Source: Platanthera guangdongensis
Taxonomy: Eukaryota > Streptophyta > Magnoliopsida > Asparagales > Orchidaceae
Direction: 5' to 3'
DNA: 64,000 nt
NCBI GenBank assembly: GCA_039583875.1
Contig: CM077163.1
Location: forward strand, 236,584,646 to 236,648,645
In this document: piece by piece, positions 22,187 to 33,029 of the stretch
Numbering within the stretch: the first letter of the stretch is position 1
Layout of the letters: the number at the start of each line of letters is the position of its first letter
Translations under genes and position numbers: made by a program
The notes under the pieces: model-generated
The model's database searches: none
Told to the model about the DNA's origin: nothing
The model's input: only the letters and a program-made list of their open reading frames with translations

Positions 22187-22465
22187 GATATGATCTGAAG
22201 AATCTCTCTCTCGCCCCCAAAGTGTAACGAGGAACGGTCTGTCGCTCTCGATTCTTCAAACAAGTTGTAACCGCAAGCAGACAGTAGATTTTGATCGGCT
22301 CAGACCCGGTCGCGTGATTTTTTATCCAGTTAAGAGATTTTTTCACGTCAAAATGTCATGTGTACATTTTCTCTTTCATTGATCGTGTGCGTGCTCGACC
22401 GCTCCGTAAGCTAAGACAGTCCAAGTTACTTTTGTCTGACCGGGGCATCAAGTTTGGCTGCAACA
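22187..22465 (+). mobile_element. Tail of another LTR
   Basis: It contains CCCGGTCGCGTGATTTTTTATCC, then AAGAGATTTTTTCACGTCAAAA and GTGCGTGCTCGACCGCTCC. This parallels the tail of the LTR-like element at 12930-13130, and it ends TGGCTGCAACA. Only the end is present, joined directly to the gypsy LTR end. Confidence 0.5.
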
Positions 22466-22949
22466 AATTCCAATATTGAATTCCAATTCCGTGCAAACGA
22501 ACAGGTCCCAACGGAATAAGATAAAACTTACTTTTTTTAATTGCATAAATAACATATTTCTGTTCTTCTTCTTCCTTAAATACCAATATTTATCTTCGAA
22601 CATGCATCTGGCCTCTCCAGAGCTGGAACCCAGGAAGCTGATAGTTGGTACATCACGGAAAATGAATGATAAATAAAGAGACAAAACAAAACACAAACCT
22701 GTGATTCCTCTGCCTCTCTCCATGGAAGCAACTTAACGAAAACAGATACTAATTTGCTACAGAAATATAACATACTGATGCAATTTCTGCAAGCTTGTCT
22801 GCTTCTTTTCTGGAGAAGTTGCCTTCTAGGTTTCCATCAATGTGGTATTCAATTATGATATCATTTTCACTTGTGAGTTTCAAATGCCTTGCTATGTTTT
22901 CTAAGAAGGATTTGAACTTTAAAGCATGCCAGATCCCGAAGGCATGAAC

Positions 22950-23338
22950 TGTAAAGTATTGTGGCGTCGCTTCTTAAAAATCATGTGGTTAGGGGAGGAG
23001 TGACCATCCCGTTTATACACCCAGGACCAATGAGCACATAAGTCAATGTGGGACTAAATCATCCCTTTTAATGAGTTGTGACACACGCTAGGACATCACT
23101 GTACATTACACGTGGCGTACTCAACACCCCCCTTCGCCACGTGTCCCCCCGCTCTTATATCATGTAAAGCATTGTGACGTCACTCCTCAAATCCATATGA
23201 TTAGTGGAGGAGTGGCAACCCCGCTTATACACCAAGGAGCAAGAAACACACTGGGCGGTGGGAGACTAAATCATCTCTTTTAAAGAGTTGCGACACACGT
23301 TCGGACATCACCGTTCATTCCACATGGCGCACTCAACA
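22950..23338 (-). mobile_element. TRIM-type miniature LTR retrotransposon, copy B (389 bp, uninterrupted)
   Basis: On the minus strand the order is LTR 23163-23338 (176 bp), internal 23127-23162 (36 bp), LTR 22950-23126 (177 bp). LTR ends are TGTTGAG...TTTACA. The internal part is a worn PBS (TGATATAAGAGC), then GGGGGGACACGTGGC and a purine tract GAAGGGGGG. TGAAC flanks both sides (22945-22949 and 23339-23343). A TATA-like GTGTATAAGCGG lies in the LTR. The two LTRs differ by roughly 20%, so the insertion is old and predates the A/B split. Confidence 0.92.
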
Positions 23339-23431
23339 TGAACACTACTTTTTTCCGCCAGCCCGCCTTCTGGTGTACTCCATCTTCAGATATCACATTA
23401 CCGCGGTGGTTTTAAGAGTGGAAAAAACATC

Positions 23432-23622
23432 GGCTCCGTTTTGTATGGTGGTGGAGCTCATAAATGCATGGGTTAAAACGTCCATTCATTAATGATCACC
23501 TATGACCTAACAAACATCATTTGTTTCAACATAAAAGTGAATGAAATTTCTTGGTGTGGGCGTTAACAAATGATAATTTAACCTCCGTGTTCTTGACCGC
23601 CACCACCGTGCTAAACAGAGTC
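23432..23622. mobile_element. GGCTCCGTTTGG-family MITE, copy B
   Basis: Counterpart of 4208-4396, with the same terminal inverted repeats and interior (ACAAACATCATTTGTTTCAACA). Non-coding. Confidence 0.8.
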
Positions 23623-23683
23623 ACCGTCTGCGAGCAGCCCATGCAAATCACAATATGAGAACAAAGGAGTAAATTGTTATTTA

Positions 23684-24811
23684 GACTTCATTTGGTATTC
23701 CGTTTCACTCCGTTCCATTTCCAGAAAACGCACAACCGGGTATTTCCCATTTGTTTTTCCGCTTCCTTTTAGAATCGCTCTTAAACGTCGCGGCTTGAAG
23801 TTTTTTGCGTCTCGAAACACTGTCGGCGCTGCCTCCAGTTTGTCGCGTTTAGGGCTTTTCTCCGCTTGGAATCAGGTATCGCGACTCCTCCGCTCTCTCT
23901 CCTGTCGCGAGGAAGAACTCCTCCATCCCGCCGCATCTTCTCCAGCGGCATCCGGCCCCTCGCGACTCTGACGACATCCAAGGCTCCTCTTCTCCGCCAC
24001 ATCCACGGCTTGCGTCGGCCACCCCGCCTTGCCTTTCTTCTTTCGGGATCTACTGCATAAAAGACTTGCCCTCCTCTTTTTTATTTCTGCATCTTCTCTG
24101 CCATTCCTCAAAACTCTGAGCTTGATGCCAATTTATAGAGAGGTCCAATCTTCCCATCAACTTCTTTATTCGGCTTCTACTATGATCGATTTGCTCCAAC
24201 ATATAGTGACTGTGATCGATTTGCTCCAACATCTACAGTAATACAATTTTTTTGTAATTCCCCTTTCAATTTTTTGTGATTTGTATAGATTTGTGTTCGT
24301 GTAGTTGATTCCCCTTTCAATTTTTTGATGATTTGCATAGATTTATGAGTTTGTATATACATATATTAAAAAACAAATTAAAAAATTATATAATAATAAA
24401 AAAATTAAATAAAAAACAATTTACAAAACGACACCGTTGTTTTGCCAAACAGTTCTCTGTTTTGAACAGATCTGCAAACACAGACTATCCAAACAGATCT
24501 CTATTTTCAGCATCCAATTTCCAACAGCTCCCTTTACAAATCTGCATTTACAACAACTCCTTTTTACAACCGCAACCGCTCTACCAAATGAAGTCTTATA
24601 CAATAAAATAGCAGAGTTTTTTCTTATTCCGTTAATGCTTTTGAAGGTGTTATTATGTAGATGGGGATCCTCTTCGTTTCTGACGAAATGGAGGGGATTC
24701 ATTTCGCGGATCAGGGAGGATCAAACATATGTTAGTGCGTCATTTGTTTTACCCGTCTTCCGGCGGCGTTTGCCCCAAACGGAGCTGCGAAACGCCGAAC
24801 CAAATCGGGCC
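23684..24811. mobile_element. Non-autonomous TIR element, copy B (complete)
   Basis: The left end GACTTCATTTGGTATTCCGTTTC mirrors the right end, whose inverse reads GGCCCGATTTGGTTCGGCGTTTC. The flanks TTA and TAA suggest a 3 bp target of the PIF/Harbinger kind, but they are not identical. It is about 1.1 kb and no transposase frame was recognised. Confidence 0.65.
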
Positions 24812-25040
24812 TAATTCCCAACCTTTTATATGTAGAGAATAATTTCATGTGTTTATTAAAGTAGAGAGACCGAATTGCTTTAAATAAAACTTTAAAACAG
24901 ATTTCCAAAAGCCATCAAAATTGAGGGACTGAACTCTCAATTTTGCCACAAATATGTTTGTCGGACTCTGAATTGTCCGCAGCCTGGCTTGATCTACTGA
25001 TTGTTCGCGGTCGGACCTGATGACGTCGCTTACACAACTG

Positions 25041-25200
25041 CACTGTCGTGCCAAATTAGTTATGAACTATCGTTCGTGAACACCTAATCTCACTTAAAGA
25101 ACTTCATCCACTTTTGTAGCTCCAAACATATATTTTATGATGGCGGCGTGGCGCTTTTGTCGAAACTCACCAGAGCAAAAACGTCATGTCAAACTGAGCC
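25041..25200. mobile_element. Divergent MITE fragment, copy B
   Basis: Counterpart of 5734-5893. It ends GTCATGTCAAACTGAGCC. Confidence 0.5.
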
Positions 25201-25335
25201 TTCATATGGAAGAAAGCATTATAGGTCTAATATTTGACTTGTTTCTTTGTAATTAGGAGTCAATGAGTCTTAAAGATCTTATTTAAAAAGAGCATTGAGT
25301 GTCTAACCCCAACTGAAATGGTTTTAATGATGTAG

Positions 25336-25534
25336 GGTTATGGCATGACCGAGGCTGGGCCGGTGCTATCGATGTGCCCGGCATTCGCGAAGAGGCCTGT
25401 GGCGGCCAAGTCCGGCAGCTGCGGCACCATCGTCCGCAACGCCGATGTGAAGGTGATCGACCTGGAGACCGGCCTCTCACTCTGCCGGACTAAGTGCGGC
25501 GAGATCTGCATTCGTGGCCCCCAGGTCATGAAAG
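25336..25534 (+). CDS. 4CL: 4CL exon a (copy B, joined to downstream exons)
   Basis: The acceptor GATGTAG and donor G|GTAGGT enclose 199 bp, phase 0 to 1. It encodes [13 protein letters not shown], the A5 motif of adenylate-forming enzymes, through [13 protein letters not shown] to [10 protein letters not shown], the 4CL box II. 4CL makes hydroxycinnamoyl-CoA for lignin and flavonoid synthesis in the cytosol. Together with the next four exons it gives 218 continuous codons with every splice phase matching, which argues for a functional 3' half. The N-terminal ~330 residues, including the P-loop, must be upstream but are not found between 14248 and 25335. That stretch is filled by the retrotransposon nest and intron. 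Related acyl-CoA synthetase paralogues are an alternative, but box II favours 4CL. Confidence 0.92.
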
Positions 25535-25686
25535 GTAGGTGCCAATTTGGCAAGCCTCATTTCAACAACATGATTCAACTACTAACTCTCACCCGACAGG
25601 AACTTTACGGTTAAATAGAGCTGAAAGCACAGTATTTTGGTTTTAAGTGTTATTAGTTTGATAATTTCGTGGCGCGCGCGCGACAG

Positions 25687-25832
25687 GCTACCTCAATGAC
25701 CCAGACGCCACATCGGCGACGATCGATGTCGAGGGCTGGCTTCACACGGGTGACATCGGCTACGTGGACGAAGATGATGAGGTGTTCATTGTCGATAGGG
25801 TGAAGGAGCTCATTAAGTTCAAGGGATTTCAG
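25687..25832 (+). CDS. 4CL: 4CL exon b (copy B)
   Basis: The acceptor GCGCGACAG and donor CAG|GTTATG enclose 146 bp, phase 1 to 0. It encodes [10 protein letters not shown] across the junction, then the ATP-contacting WLHTGD, an acidic VDEDDE turn, and the hinge [14 protein letters not shown]. All residues usual for the family are kept. The next exon is 5.4 kb away because the intron holds a tandem repeat, two MITEs and an LTR-like element. Confidence 0.92.
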
Positions 25833-26061
25833 GTTATGCCTCTTTACTAATTTGGTATACATGTTTTAAGCATGAATTTTAATACAGTTTTATTTCCCTT
25901 TGATTATCTCCCTTAATCTCTTTAATTCCAATTTGATTAATCTCTTTATTTCCCTTTGACGTTTCATTATTAATTTTTTTTTGCATATATGTATTAATGT
26001 ATATATAGTGTTTATTTCATAAATAATTATTAGTGTTTATATACACCTTTTAAAAAAAAAT

Positions 26062-26970
26062 ATCTACCATATATAAAGAAATACTGTGGTCTGCGAATAT
26101 CATGAGTTCAAAATTCCACGAGTCGTCAGATCATGAGTTCATAATTCAACAACCGTCTGATCGAGCACAATAAAATCATTTCATCTCTCCACATTTTTGT
26201 AGGTCTCCTAAACCTACTACTAGGGTGTCCTAAACCTATGTGAAATTACGATTTTGCCCCTATGAATATTAAAAAATCGGGAGGCTTCCTGTTAAAAAGA
26301 TATTTTAATTAAACACGGCTATACGGTTTCGATCTCATGACCTTAAGGACAGGAGGAACAACTCAATCCAATGAGACAAGGAGACAACTATGATAATAGT
26401 TCAAATAATCTACCATATATAAAGAAATACTGTGGTCTGCGAATATCATGAGTTCAAAATTCCACGAGTCGTCAGATCATGAGTTCATAATTCAACAACC
26501 ATCTGATCGAGCACAATAAAATCATTTCATCTCTCCACATTTTTGTAGGTCTCCTAAACCTACAACTACGGTGTCCTAAACCTATGTGAAATTACGATTT
26601 TGCCCCTATGAATATTAAAAAATCGGGAGGCTTCCTGTTAAAAAGATAATTTAATTTAAACACAGCTATACGGTTTCGATCTCATGACCTTAAGGACAGG
26701 AGGAACAACTCAATCCAATGAGACAAGGAGACAACTATGATAATAGTTCAAATAATTTATACTTATGTTGTTATATTTTATGTATTTTTATATAAAAAAA
26801 TTATATAAATATAGGTATAATATAATTCATTATTACATATAAATGTACTATAGCCGGGTACAGTTGCGCGAGGTCGTAGTGGCGGGCCGAGAACAGTCTC
26901 GCGGGGCCGTAGGGGCTGGTTGAGTACTGTCGCGATTGGCAGTAGGGGCGGAGCCCCGTGTCGGGCACTC
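26062..26970. repeat. Insertion with a 346 bp tandem duplication (copy B only)
   Basis: ATCTACCATATATAAAGAAA starts at 26062 and again at 26408. The two units (26062-26407 and 26408-26753) differ at only a few bases. Each contains, on the minus strand, GGTCATGAGATCGAAACCG, a tRNA B-box-like phrase. A GC-rich tail (26838-26970, ending near GAGCCCCGTGTCGGGCAC) and a (TA)n run follow. Helitron-like features are suggestive, but no CTRR end was confirmed. Confidence 0.6.
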
Positions 26971-26973
26971 GTA

Positions 26974-27008
<35 letters not shown>

Positions 27009-27016
27009 TTTATATA

Positions 27017-27200
27017 TCCTTATACGGTGATTCGGTCACAAACACATGAGTTAAAACGCCATACGTTAATGATCATCTAACAAATATAATTCATTTGAAC
27101 ATAAAAGTGAATGAAATTTCTTAGGTGAGCGCTAACAAATAATAATTTTATTAGCAAACCCTCATGTTCACGACCGTCACCACCACCATACCAAACTAGT
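27017..27200. mobile_element. Degenerate GGCTCCGTTTGG-family MITE, copy B
   Basis: Counterpart of 8921-9106. The left end is cut by the preceding insertion and (TA)n tract. Confidence 0.6.
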
Positions 27201-28133
27201 CGTTGGACACACACGACTTTGCCAAACGGAACAATGATCAGTTAATTGACTTCTTCCTCCCAGGCCTTCAAGTTGTCATATATTAAAAAAAAATTAAATG
27301 TGACAATGATTCAATTGTAAAATCTAAGGAAAAAAGTTTAAACTTTACCAAAAAGAAATTTTGAACTTTCTGTATTAGTTTTTATAAGAGGATACAAATA
27401 CACTATTATTTTAAGGATAATTTATTTGCAAATCACAAATAGATATTGACAAATCAGACTTATTTCAAAATCCACAGTTTTCATTCCTCTGTTTTAAGTT
27501 TTAACACCTAAAGGCAGCCCAATCCTAATGCCTGATCATGGACATACCGCGCCACCCTTTGCAATCTCCACCTTCCCGCTCCAGTTCGTCGCCGCCTTCC
27601 CATTCCAGTTCGCCGCCGCCTCCCCTTGCAAGCTCCGTCGGACATCCTCATGTGAGCCTCGACGCCCCCACTGTGACTCACCTCCGCCGATTCCTGAATC
27701 CGAAATTTTTTTCCTTCATCTCTTAGATTTTAGTTGTTTCCATTTCGATTTTTTAGTTGTTGAATGAATCCTTGTGCATCTTCTTGTCCAAATTCATAGT
27801 TCATGCTAGTCTGCTGTTTAGCTTCATATTCTAGAACTATATTGTGTTTTAGCCTTGATCTGTTATTGAGATCACGTATGCTGAAATCAGATTTTTAAAA
27901 CTCTCTTGTACGCTTAGATTACTCTTTCCTGCTCATTGTATGCTCAAATCAGTTTCCAAGCTTACTAGTTTAGTAGTTTGCCACAATTAATCTGTCCAAG
28001 ACCAAGAATTTGATCCGTCCAAGACCACCTATGCTGAATCAATTTAAAGAACTCATTTGTTTGCTGAACTTACTCTGTCCAAGTCCTAATATGCTAAAAT
28101 AGTTTTCAGACCTTGCTTATTTGCTGTCATTGT

Positions 28134-28576
28134 GGGTCTGTTTGGCGCAGCTCTGGCGGCTGGAAAATCTCTATTCCAGCCGCCAGAGCTGTTTTATATG
28201 TGTTTGGGACAGCTCCCTGTGAAGAGTTTTTCAATCCGCCAGAGCTGTTTTGCAGCTTTTCAGAAATCTCCCTCCCCCCAGCTTCTGCTCTTTCAAAATA
28301 GCTTTCTCTCTCACAGGTTTTGAAAATCTAATGATTTCTTCAGTTGGAACATGCTTAGAGGTCGGACGGCCTTCCTCCGGCGATTCCGAGCCCCTGACGG
28401 CCTTCCTCCGGCGATTCCGAGCCCCCGACGTCCTTCCTCGGGCGATTCCGAGCGCACTTCTGCACAGAATACCCAAACACTCTGCAGCTTTTCAAAACTG
28501 CTCCCAAAAATCTATTTTAAACAGCTCTATCCGGACAGCAGCTTTTCAATCCGCCAGAGCTGTCCCAAACAGAGCA
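28134..28576. mobile_element. 443 bp MITE, present only in copy B
   Basis: The ends GGGTCTGTTTGGCGCAGCTC and, inverted, TGCTCTGTTTGGGACAGCTC are TIRs of about 26 bp. TGT flanks both sides. Copy A reads CATTGTATCTTC without the insert. Inside are a perfect 18 bp stem (28148-28165 with 28174-28191) and three ~31 bp repeats of GGCCTTCCTCCGGCGATTCC at 28368-28455. No coding frame was seen. Confidence 0.85.
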
Positions 28577-28791
28577 TGTATCTTCTGGTGCTGAAATCGG
28601 CTTTCCAAGCTTACTTGTTTGCCGAACTTGATTTTATTTTTTTTATTTTTCTCTTGGTCTGTCATTAACATAGTGGTCTGTGATTAAAATTCTGCAATCT
28701 GCCATTAACAATGGGCTGCTATTAGCATAAATAGGTTTGTCAATAACACTGTCCTATTTTAAATTTAGAATTTATATATAAAAAAGGAAAA

Positions 28792-30509
28792 TGATGGGTC
28801 CCCTAGAAACCGCACCCCAAACATGGGGTGCGAATGTGAGATGATTGGGAAACCCTCGTCGCATAACAGCCTGGAGTAGGCGGCCTTCGCCGCGGCCTTT
28901 GCCGGAGCCTCGTCGTCGGGGAAGGGCTGCCCAGATCTGGAGGCCCTCTGGCCGCCCCGTCTGGGGGCCACTTCTTCGTCAGGAGCAGGAGACCGCCTGC
29001 CCCTTCACCTCTACCCTAACCAGGGCATGAGGGCAGGCGGCGTTCACTCCACTTGGGATGCCCGTCCCCCTTTGCCTCAGCCCTAACCAGGGCGCGAGGT
29101 CGCCCTGCCTGGACGACCCTTTGGCTACCCAGGGCAGGCGACATCCTCTCCGCCTGGGACGGGCGGCCAGGGCGGCCCTCTGTTTCGCTACAACCCATTC
29201 CGGGCAGCCCTGCATGGGCCGCACTTGGCTAGGGCAGGCAGTCACCTCGTAGAGGGGGCGAGTCCGTCGGACCAGGTCGGGGTTGCCCTGCCTCGACCGT
29301 CGGCCACCTGCCTTGCCGGAGCGCCCCTCCCCTCACAGGAGGGCCGGTTGTTTTTCCGTTGGTGGTTAAAATTGCCCGGGGGCGATCTCGTCATTTTCAT
29401 AAAAATGGTGATCTACGTGCTCTATTTCGGGTGATTCTATTCGCCCGACCAATAATTACCGCATAAATTTGCTGGTTTGTCACTCTTAAAATCTATAAAT
29501 AGACCCTTATTCCTTTTCATTTGGATATTCTCTTCCGGACCAGAAAATCCTCCTATGAATTTTCTCTCTCCTCCTCATGCTGCTTTCTCTTTCTTCCTTT
29601 CTCTTTTGTGTGTGCTCGCGTGCACGCCTCTTCCTCTTGCGCTCGTGCGCCCACTGCTCCTTGCGCGCTCGTTCACGTGCATCTCCCTTGCGCGCTCGTG
29701 CGCTCGCTGCCTCCTTGCGCGCTCGTGTGTGCATCTCTTCCTTGCGCACTCGTGCACGCGCTTCTTCCTTGCGAGATCGTGCCCGCGCCGCCTCCTTGCG
29801 CACTTGTGCGCACGCCACTTTCTTGCGTGCTCGGTTGCTTCCTTGCACGTTGTGCCGCTTCCTTGCGCGCTTGTGCGCAATCAGCGCGCTCTCTGCCAGC
29901 AAGCGCTCTGTTCGCTCCCCTCCAACAAACGCTCTGTTGTCAAGACCACTCCAAGCGCGCCCCAGTGCACTCCACTCTCAAGACCACCAAAAGAGCAAAA
30001 CGTCATCAACTCAACAACAGACTCTCCAGTCTACAATAAGTCAACTGCTTCAGACTACTCTATACAAAACAACAAACAAGCCGCATAAGATAAATAGCGC
30101 CGAACGCGCCACTCGAGCTTCCAAGCCCCGGATATCATCAGAACGAGCACAACAAGTTGCTCTCAAGCACAAGTAGAGGACTTCAAGGCACAAAAAACAC
30201 GTCGCTTTCGACAACTCACAAAGAAACATTTAGCTCCACAAGTGATGAATTGTCACCCTCCAAGCTCTCCCTCCACTCTCTCTCTCTTAACAATTGTAAC
30301 GAGAGGCGCCCTGTCGCACTCGAGTTCTTCAAGAAAGCCCCGTACATCAACCAACAAATAGTTGAGATTTGGCTTGGCATAGATCCAGTCACGTGGTTTT
30401 TCACCAAGTTGACGGATTTTCCACATTAAAAAAATTCTGTTCTCAACTCTCTACTTGCTGTTACTGTGTGCGCGCTCGACCGCTCCCGAGCCTCAAGCAG
30501 TCCACAACA
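28792..30509 (+). mobile_element. LTR-like element, copy B (1.7 kb, uninterrupted)
   Basis: TGATGGGTCCCC to CAGTCCACAACA, with TATA TCTATAAATAGACCC at about 29491 and a 27 bp minisatellite at 29636-29872. Its copia-type tail has TCACGTGGTTTTTCACC at about 30390. It serves as the empty site for the gypsy derivative of copy A: CCCCTCACAGGAGGG at about 29333 has no insert. The ends are inferred. Confidence 0.45.
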
Positions 30510-30552
30510 GATAAGAATACAAAGGCCCTTTGAGTTAATTACATTGTATATT

Positions 30553-31075
30553 GGGTTAATTACAGGGACCTCTCGTGGGGGTTTGCATAATTACAAGTTT
30601 CACCCCACTAACTTTCAAAATTGCATTTACCTCCCCCATCCTCAATGTTTTCTCAGTTTACAAAAATGTTTTTTTGTTAAAAATATGAAAGAAAAATTAT
30701 AAAATCAGCCAATTATTTTATGATATTCAATTTTATCCTTCTAATAACTTTACATTGAAAGCTGTGATCTTCTCTTTTATAAATATAGATGTACGTCATA
30801 AAATATGTCAAAAATATTTTTTGATTCTAATTTTACTCTCTTTACATTGAAAAAATACCTTACATTTTACCTCTTTTAATGAATCTAGAATCACTAAAAG
30901 AATAAATATGAAATAACATAACATAATTTGACATATTTTATCATTTTTGTCCATATTTCGAGTGAAATGGGCATTTTTGTAAACTTGAAAAACTTGAAGA
31001 GAAGGTAAATACAATTTTGAAATATAGAGCAGTGCAATCCGTAATTATGCAACCCAGTAATAAAGATAGTACCCT
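30553..31075. mobile_element. TIR element with GTTTGCATAATTAC ends, copy B
   Basis: Counterpart of 13174-13700. Arms of about 60 bp face each other around an AT-rich centre with a duplicated TTTTACCTCTTTT/GAAGAGAAGG theme. Confidence 0.55.
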
Positions 31076-31240
31076 CTTCCCTCAATAATAAAGATGGTCA
31101 AAAGCTAACCAAATTTTATTGGTCTTGCTTCTTTACGAGAAGCAAAGAGAGAAATTTCACCTCATAACAACAACATTCTCTGCCTAAAACCTTCAATTTC
31201 TTTCAAATCTACATTAATTGCTACCATTGCGGTTGTGCAG

Positions 31241-31308
31241 GTGCCTCCGGCCGAGCTCGAATCGCATCTGCTGAGCCATCCTTGTATCGCCGATGCCGCC
31301 GTTGTCTC
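31241..31308 (+). CDS. 4CL: 4CL exon c
   Basis: The acceptor TTGTGCAG and donor TC|GTACTG enclose 68 bp, phase 0 to 2. It encodes VPPAELESHLLSHPCIADAAVV. The start corresponds to the family's usual VAPAELE, with Pro in place of the first Ala. This short exon starts the C-terminal lid that carries the catalytic lysine further on. It directly follows the region where copy A is cut by the assembly gap. Confidence 0.9.
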
Positions 31309-31412
31309 GTACTGCTCACTTTTCACTGATTTTTTTTCATCGAATTTAAGATTTTTTTTCTAACAAAAAAACAAATTCAAGATCTCTCATGTTAAGTGGT
31401 GTGATTTGGCAG

Positions 31413-31515
31413 CCAGAAAGATGAAGCTGTTGGCGAGGTCCCGGTCGCCTTTGTTGTTCGATCCAACGGCGGAGACTTGTCCGAGAATGAAGTGAAGGAG
31501 TTCATAGCCAAGCAG
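31413..31515 (+). CDS. 4CL: 4CL exon d
   Basis: The acceptor TTTGGCAG and donor CAG|GTGACA enclose 103 bp, phase 2 to 0. It encodes [18 protein letters not shown] (Ser split across the junction), then [17 protein letters not shown]. [14 protein letters not shown] is a strongly conserved 4CL C-terminal phrase. The following intron is 4.4 kb and holds an LTR fragment, a tandem duplication and a hairpin-rich LTR-like block. Confidence 0.92.
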
Positions 31516-31818
31516 GTGACAACAGCTGCCAACTTATATGTAGCTTTAAGATTGTAAATATTCATTAGTGCATAGTCTTCTTCCCACTTCCCCGTCGTAT
31601 TCCATTGCTTCTCGACCATGACTTCTCGACCATGACGGTTCTCTTTGCGGCCGTCCTCCCACACTGAGTCTTTCGACAATATGCCAAAGATATCATATGT
31701 AGATAACACCACCCACATCATTCAGGGTTTGAGTAGTTCTTTCTATAGTAGGAAAAATTTATGCCTTAGCAGCTCATCTTCAGGCTATTAGTGAAGGAAG
31801 GAGGGGAGAATACACTTT

Positions 31819-31985
31819 AGCCTCTGTTTGGCACGGTGGTGACCATCGTAAATATAGCTTTTTTGACCTGTTGTTCGTGAACGACCGACGTCACCTAAGG
31901 AACTCATTCAAATATTTTGTTCAAAATTAGCTTTTTTCCCTGGTGGCAGTCATGATCGTTGTCATGACTGTTGAAGTTGGTAAAT
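31819..31985. mobile_element. MITE left part (possible half of a split element)
   Basis: It starts AGCCTCTGTTTGGCACGGTGG, a good left end of the GGCTCCGTTTGG family, and contains GTTCGTGAACGACCGACG like 5734-5893. A matching right end is missing here but appears at 35618-35696. Confidence 0.55.
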
Positions 31986-32215
31986 ACGTTTGGTCTTCTT
32001 GTTTCTCTCACCAAGTTAGCCCACCTGAGCTTAGGGGAATCGAACTATGAACCACATAAAAATCTCTGGGGTTGACGACAAAGGGGTTCCGGGGGCCAAA
32101 AATTGTTTTGGGCTCAGCTGGACCTGGGATCATCTTGATTCCTGATTGGAGTCACAACCTTTTGTCGGGTTGGGTTTCCCCCGACCCGTGTTTTTGCTGT
32201 TTCACTATGTTAAGT

Positions 32216-32800
32216 GTATAACCCGTAATTCGTCGAAATTATATGTGACCGATGATGACATAGAGGACCTCGCCCACCTTAAGACGAGTGCAGAAGAAGT
32301 CACCTCCCATGAGCGAGAACCAGGCTCCCTGGGGAGAGTGCAGCCCCGCAAGGGGGAGATCCAGGCTCCCTGGGGCGAGTGCATCCCCCTACGGGTGAGT
32401 TCCAGGCTCTATGGGGCGAGTACAGCCGCCCAGGGGTGAGTTCCAGGCACCCTGCGGTGAGTGCAGCCCCCCAGGGGCGAGTTTCAGGCTCCCTGGGGCG
32501 AGTACAGCACCCCCCAGGGGCGAGTTCCGGGTTCCGGGCAAATGGCGAGTCCCAGCTTCACCGGGCACTCGCCAACCCCAGGATACCTTTTTAGGTCTGC
32601 TAATAACCCCTCCAAACAATGGAGTTACGTTGTTGGCAGACCGTTTTGGGTTGCGTATAGTAAAACAAAAGGGCGAGATTTCGCTATTTGCAGGTCAAAC
32701 TTGGAAAACTATAAATAGACCCCCATGAACACCATGGATGGGGGCTTCTTCTTGCTTCCCCTTCCCCCAAGGTTGACTCCGGTTAGCGAGTGCTCTCAAG
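32216..32800 (+). mobile_element. Ty3/gypsy LTR fragment in the 4CL intron
   Basis: It starts TGTATAACCCGTAATTCGTCG, close to the Tat LTR start TGTACAACCCGTATTCGTCG at 53884. It has TATA ACTATAAATAGACCC at about 32708. A degenerate repeat of GGCTCCCTGGGGCGAGT and CCCCAGGGGCGAGTTCC fills 32320-32540. The family ending TTCAACA is absent, so it is truncated near 32800. Confidence 0.7.
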
Positions 32801-32820
32801 CCCGCATTTTCAAAGTTTGA

Positions 32821-33029
32821 CCTGCATTTTCTCCGCATTTAACAATATATCAGAGTAAGGAAAAATGCGCGTCATGATGCCACGTCGGCAGCGGATAACT
32901 GCAGATGCTCAGGCAAAACTCCAACCCACATTTTCTCTGCATTTAACAATATATCAGAGTAAGGGAAAATACGCATCATGATGTCACGTCAACAGGGGAT
33001 AACTGTAGACATTCAGGCAAAACTCCAAC
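32821..33029. repeat. Tandem duplication, ~105 bp x 2
   Basis: TTTCTCCGCATTTAACAATA and TTTCTCTGCATTTAACAATA begin two units (32821-32924 and 32925-33029). Both run through ATATATCAGAGTAAGG and end GGCAAAACTCCAAC. Confidence 0.88.

Larger units (their letters stand above)
22745..31128. other. Copy B of the duplicated 4CL segment
   Basis: It matches copy A from 'actaatttgctac' (22747) to 'attggtcttg' (31128), then continues into the remaining 4CL exons. Relative to A it lacks the solo LTR, the 2.1 kb TIR element and the gypsy derivative. It gains a 443 bp MITE and a ~0.9 kb insertion at 26062-26970. The preceding 22466-22744 holds a TIR-like end (CCAATTCCGTGCAAACGAACAGG) and nothing else recognised. 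Confidence 0.85.
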
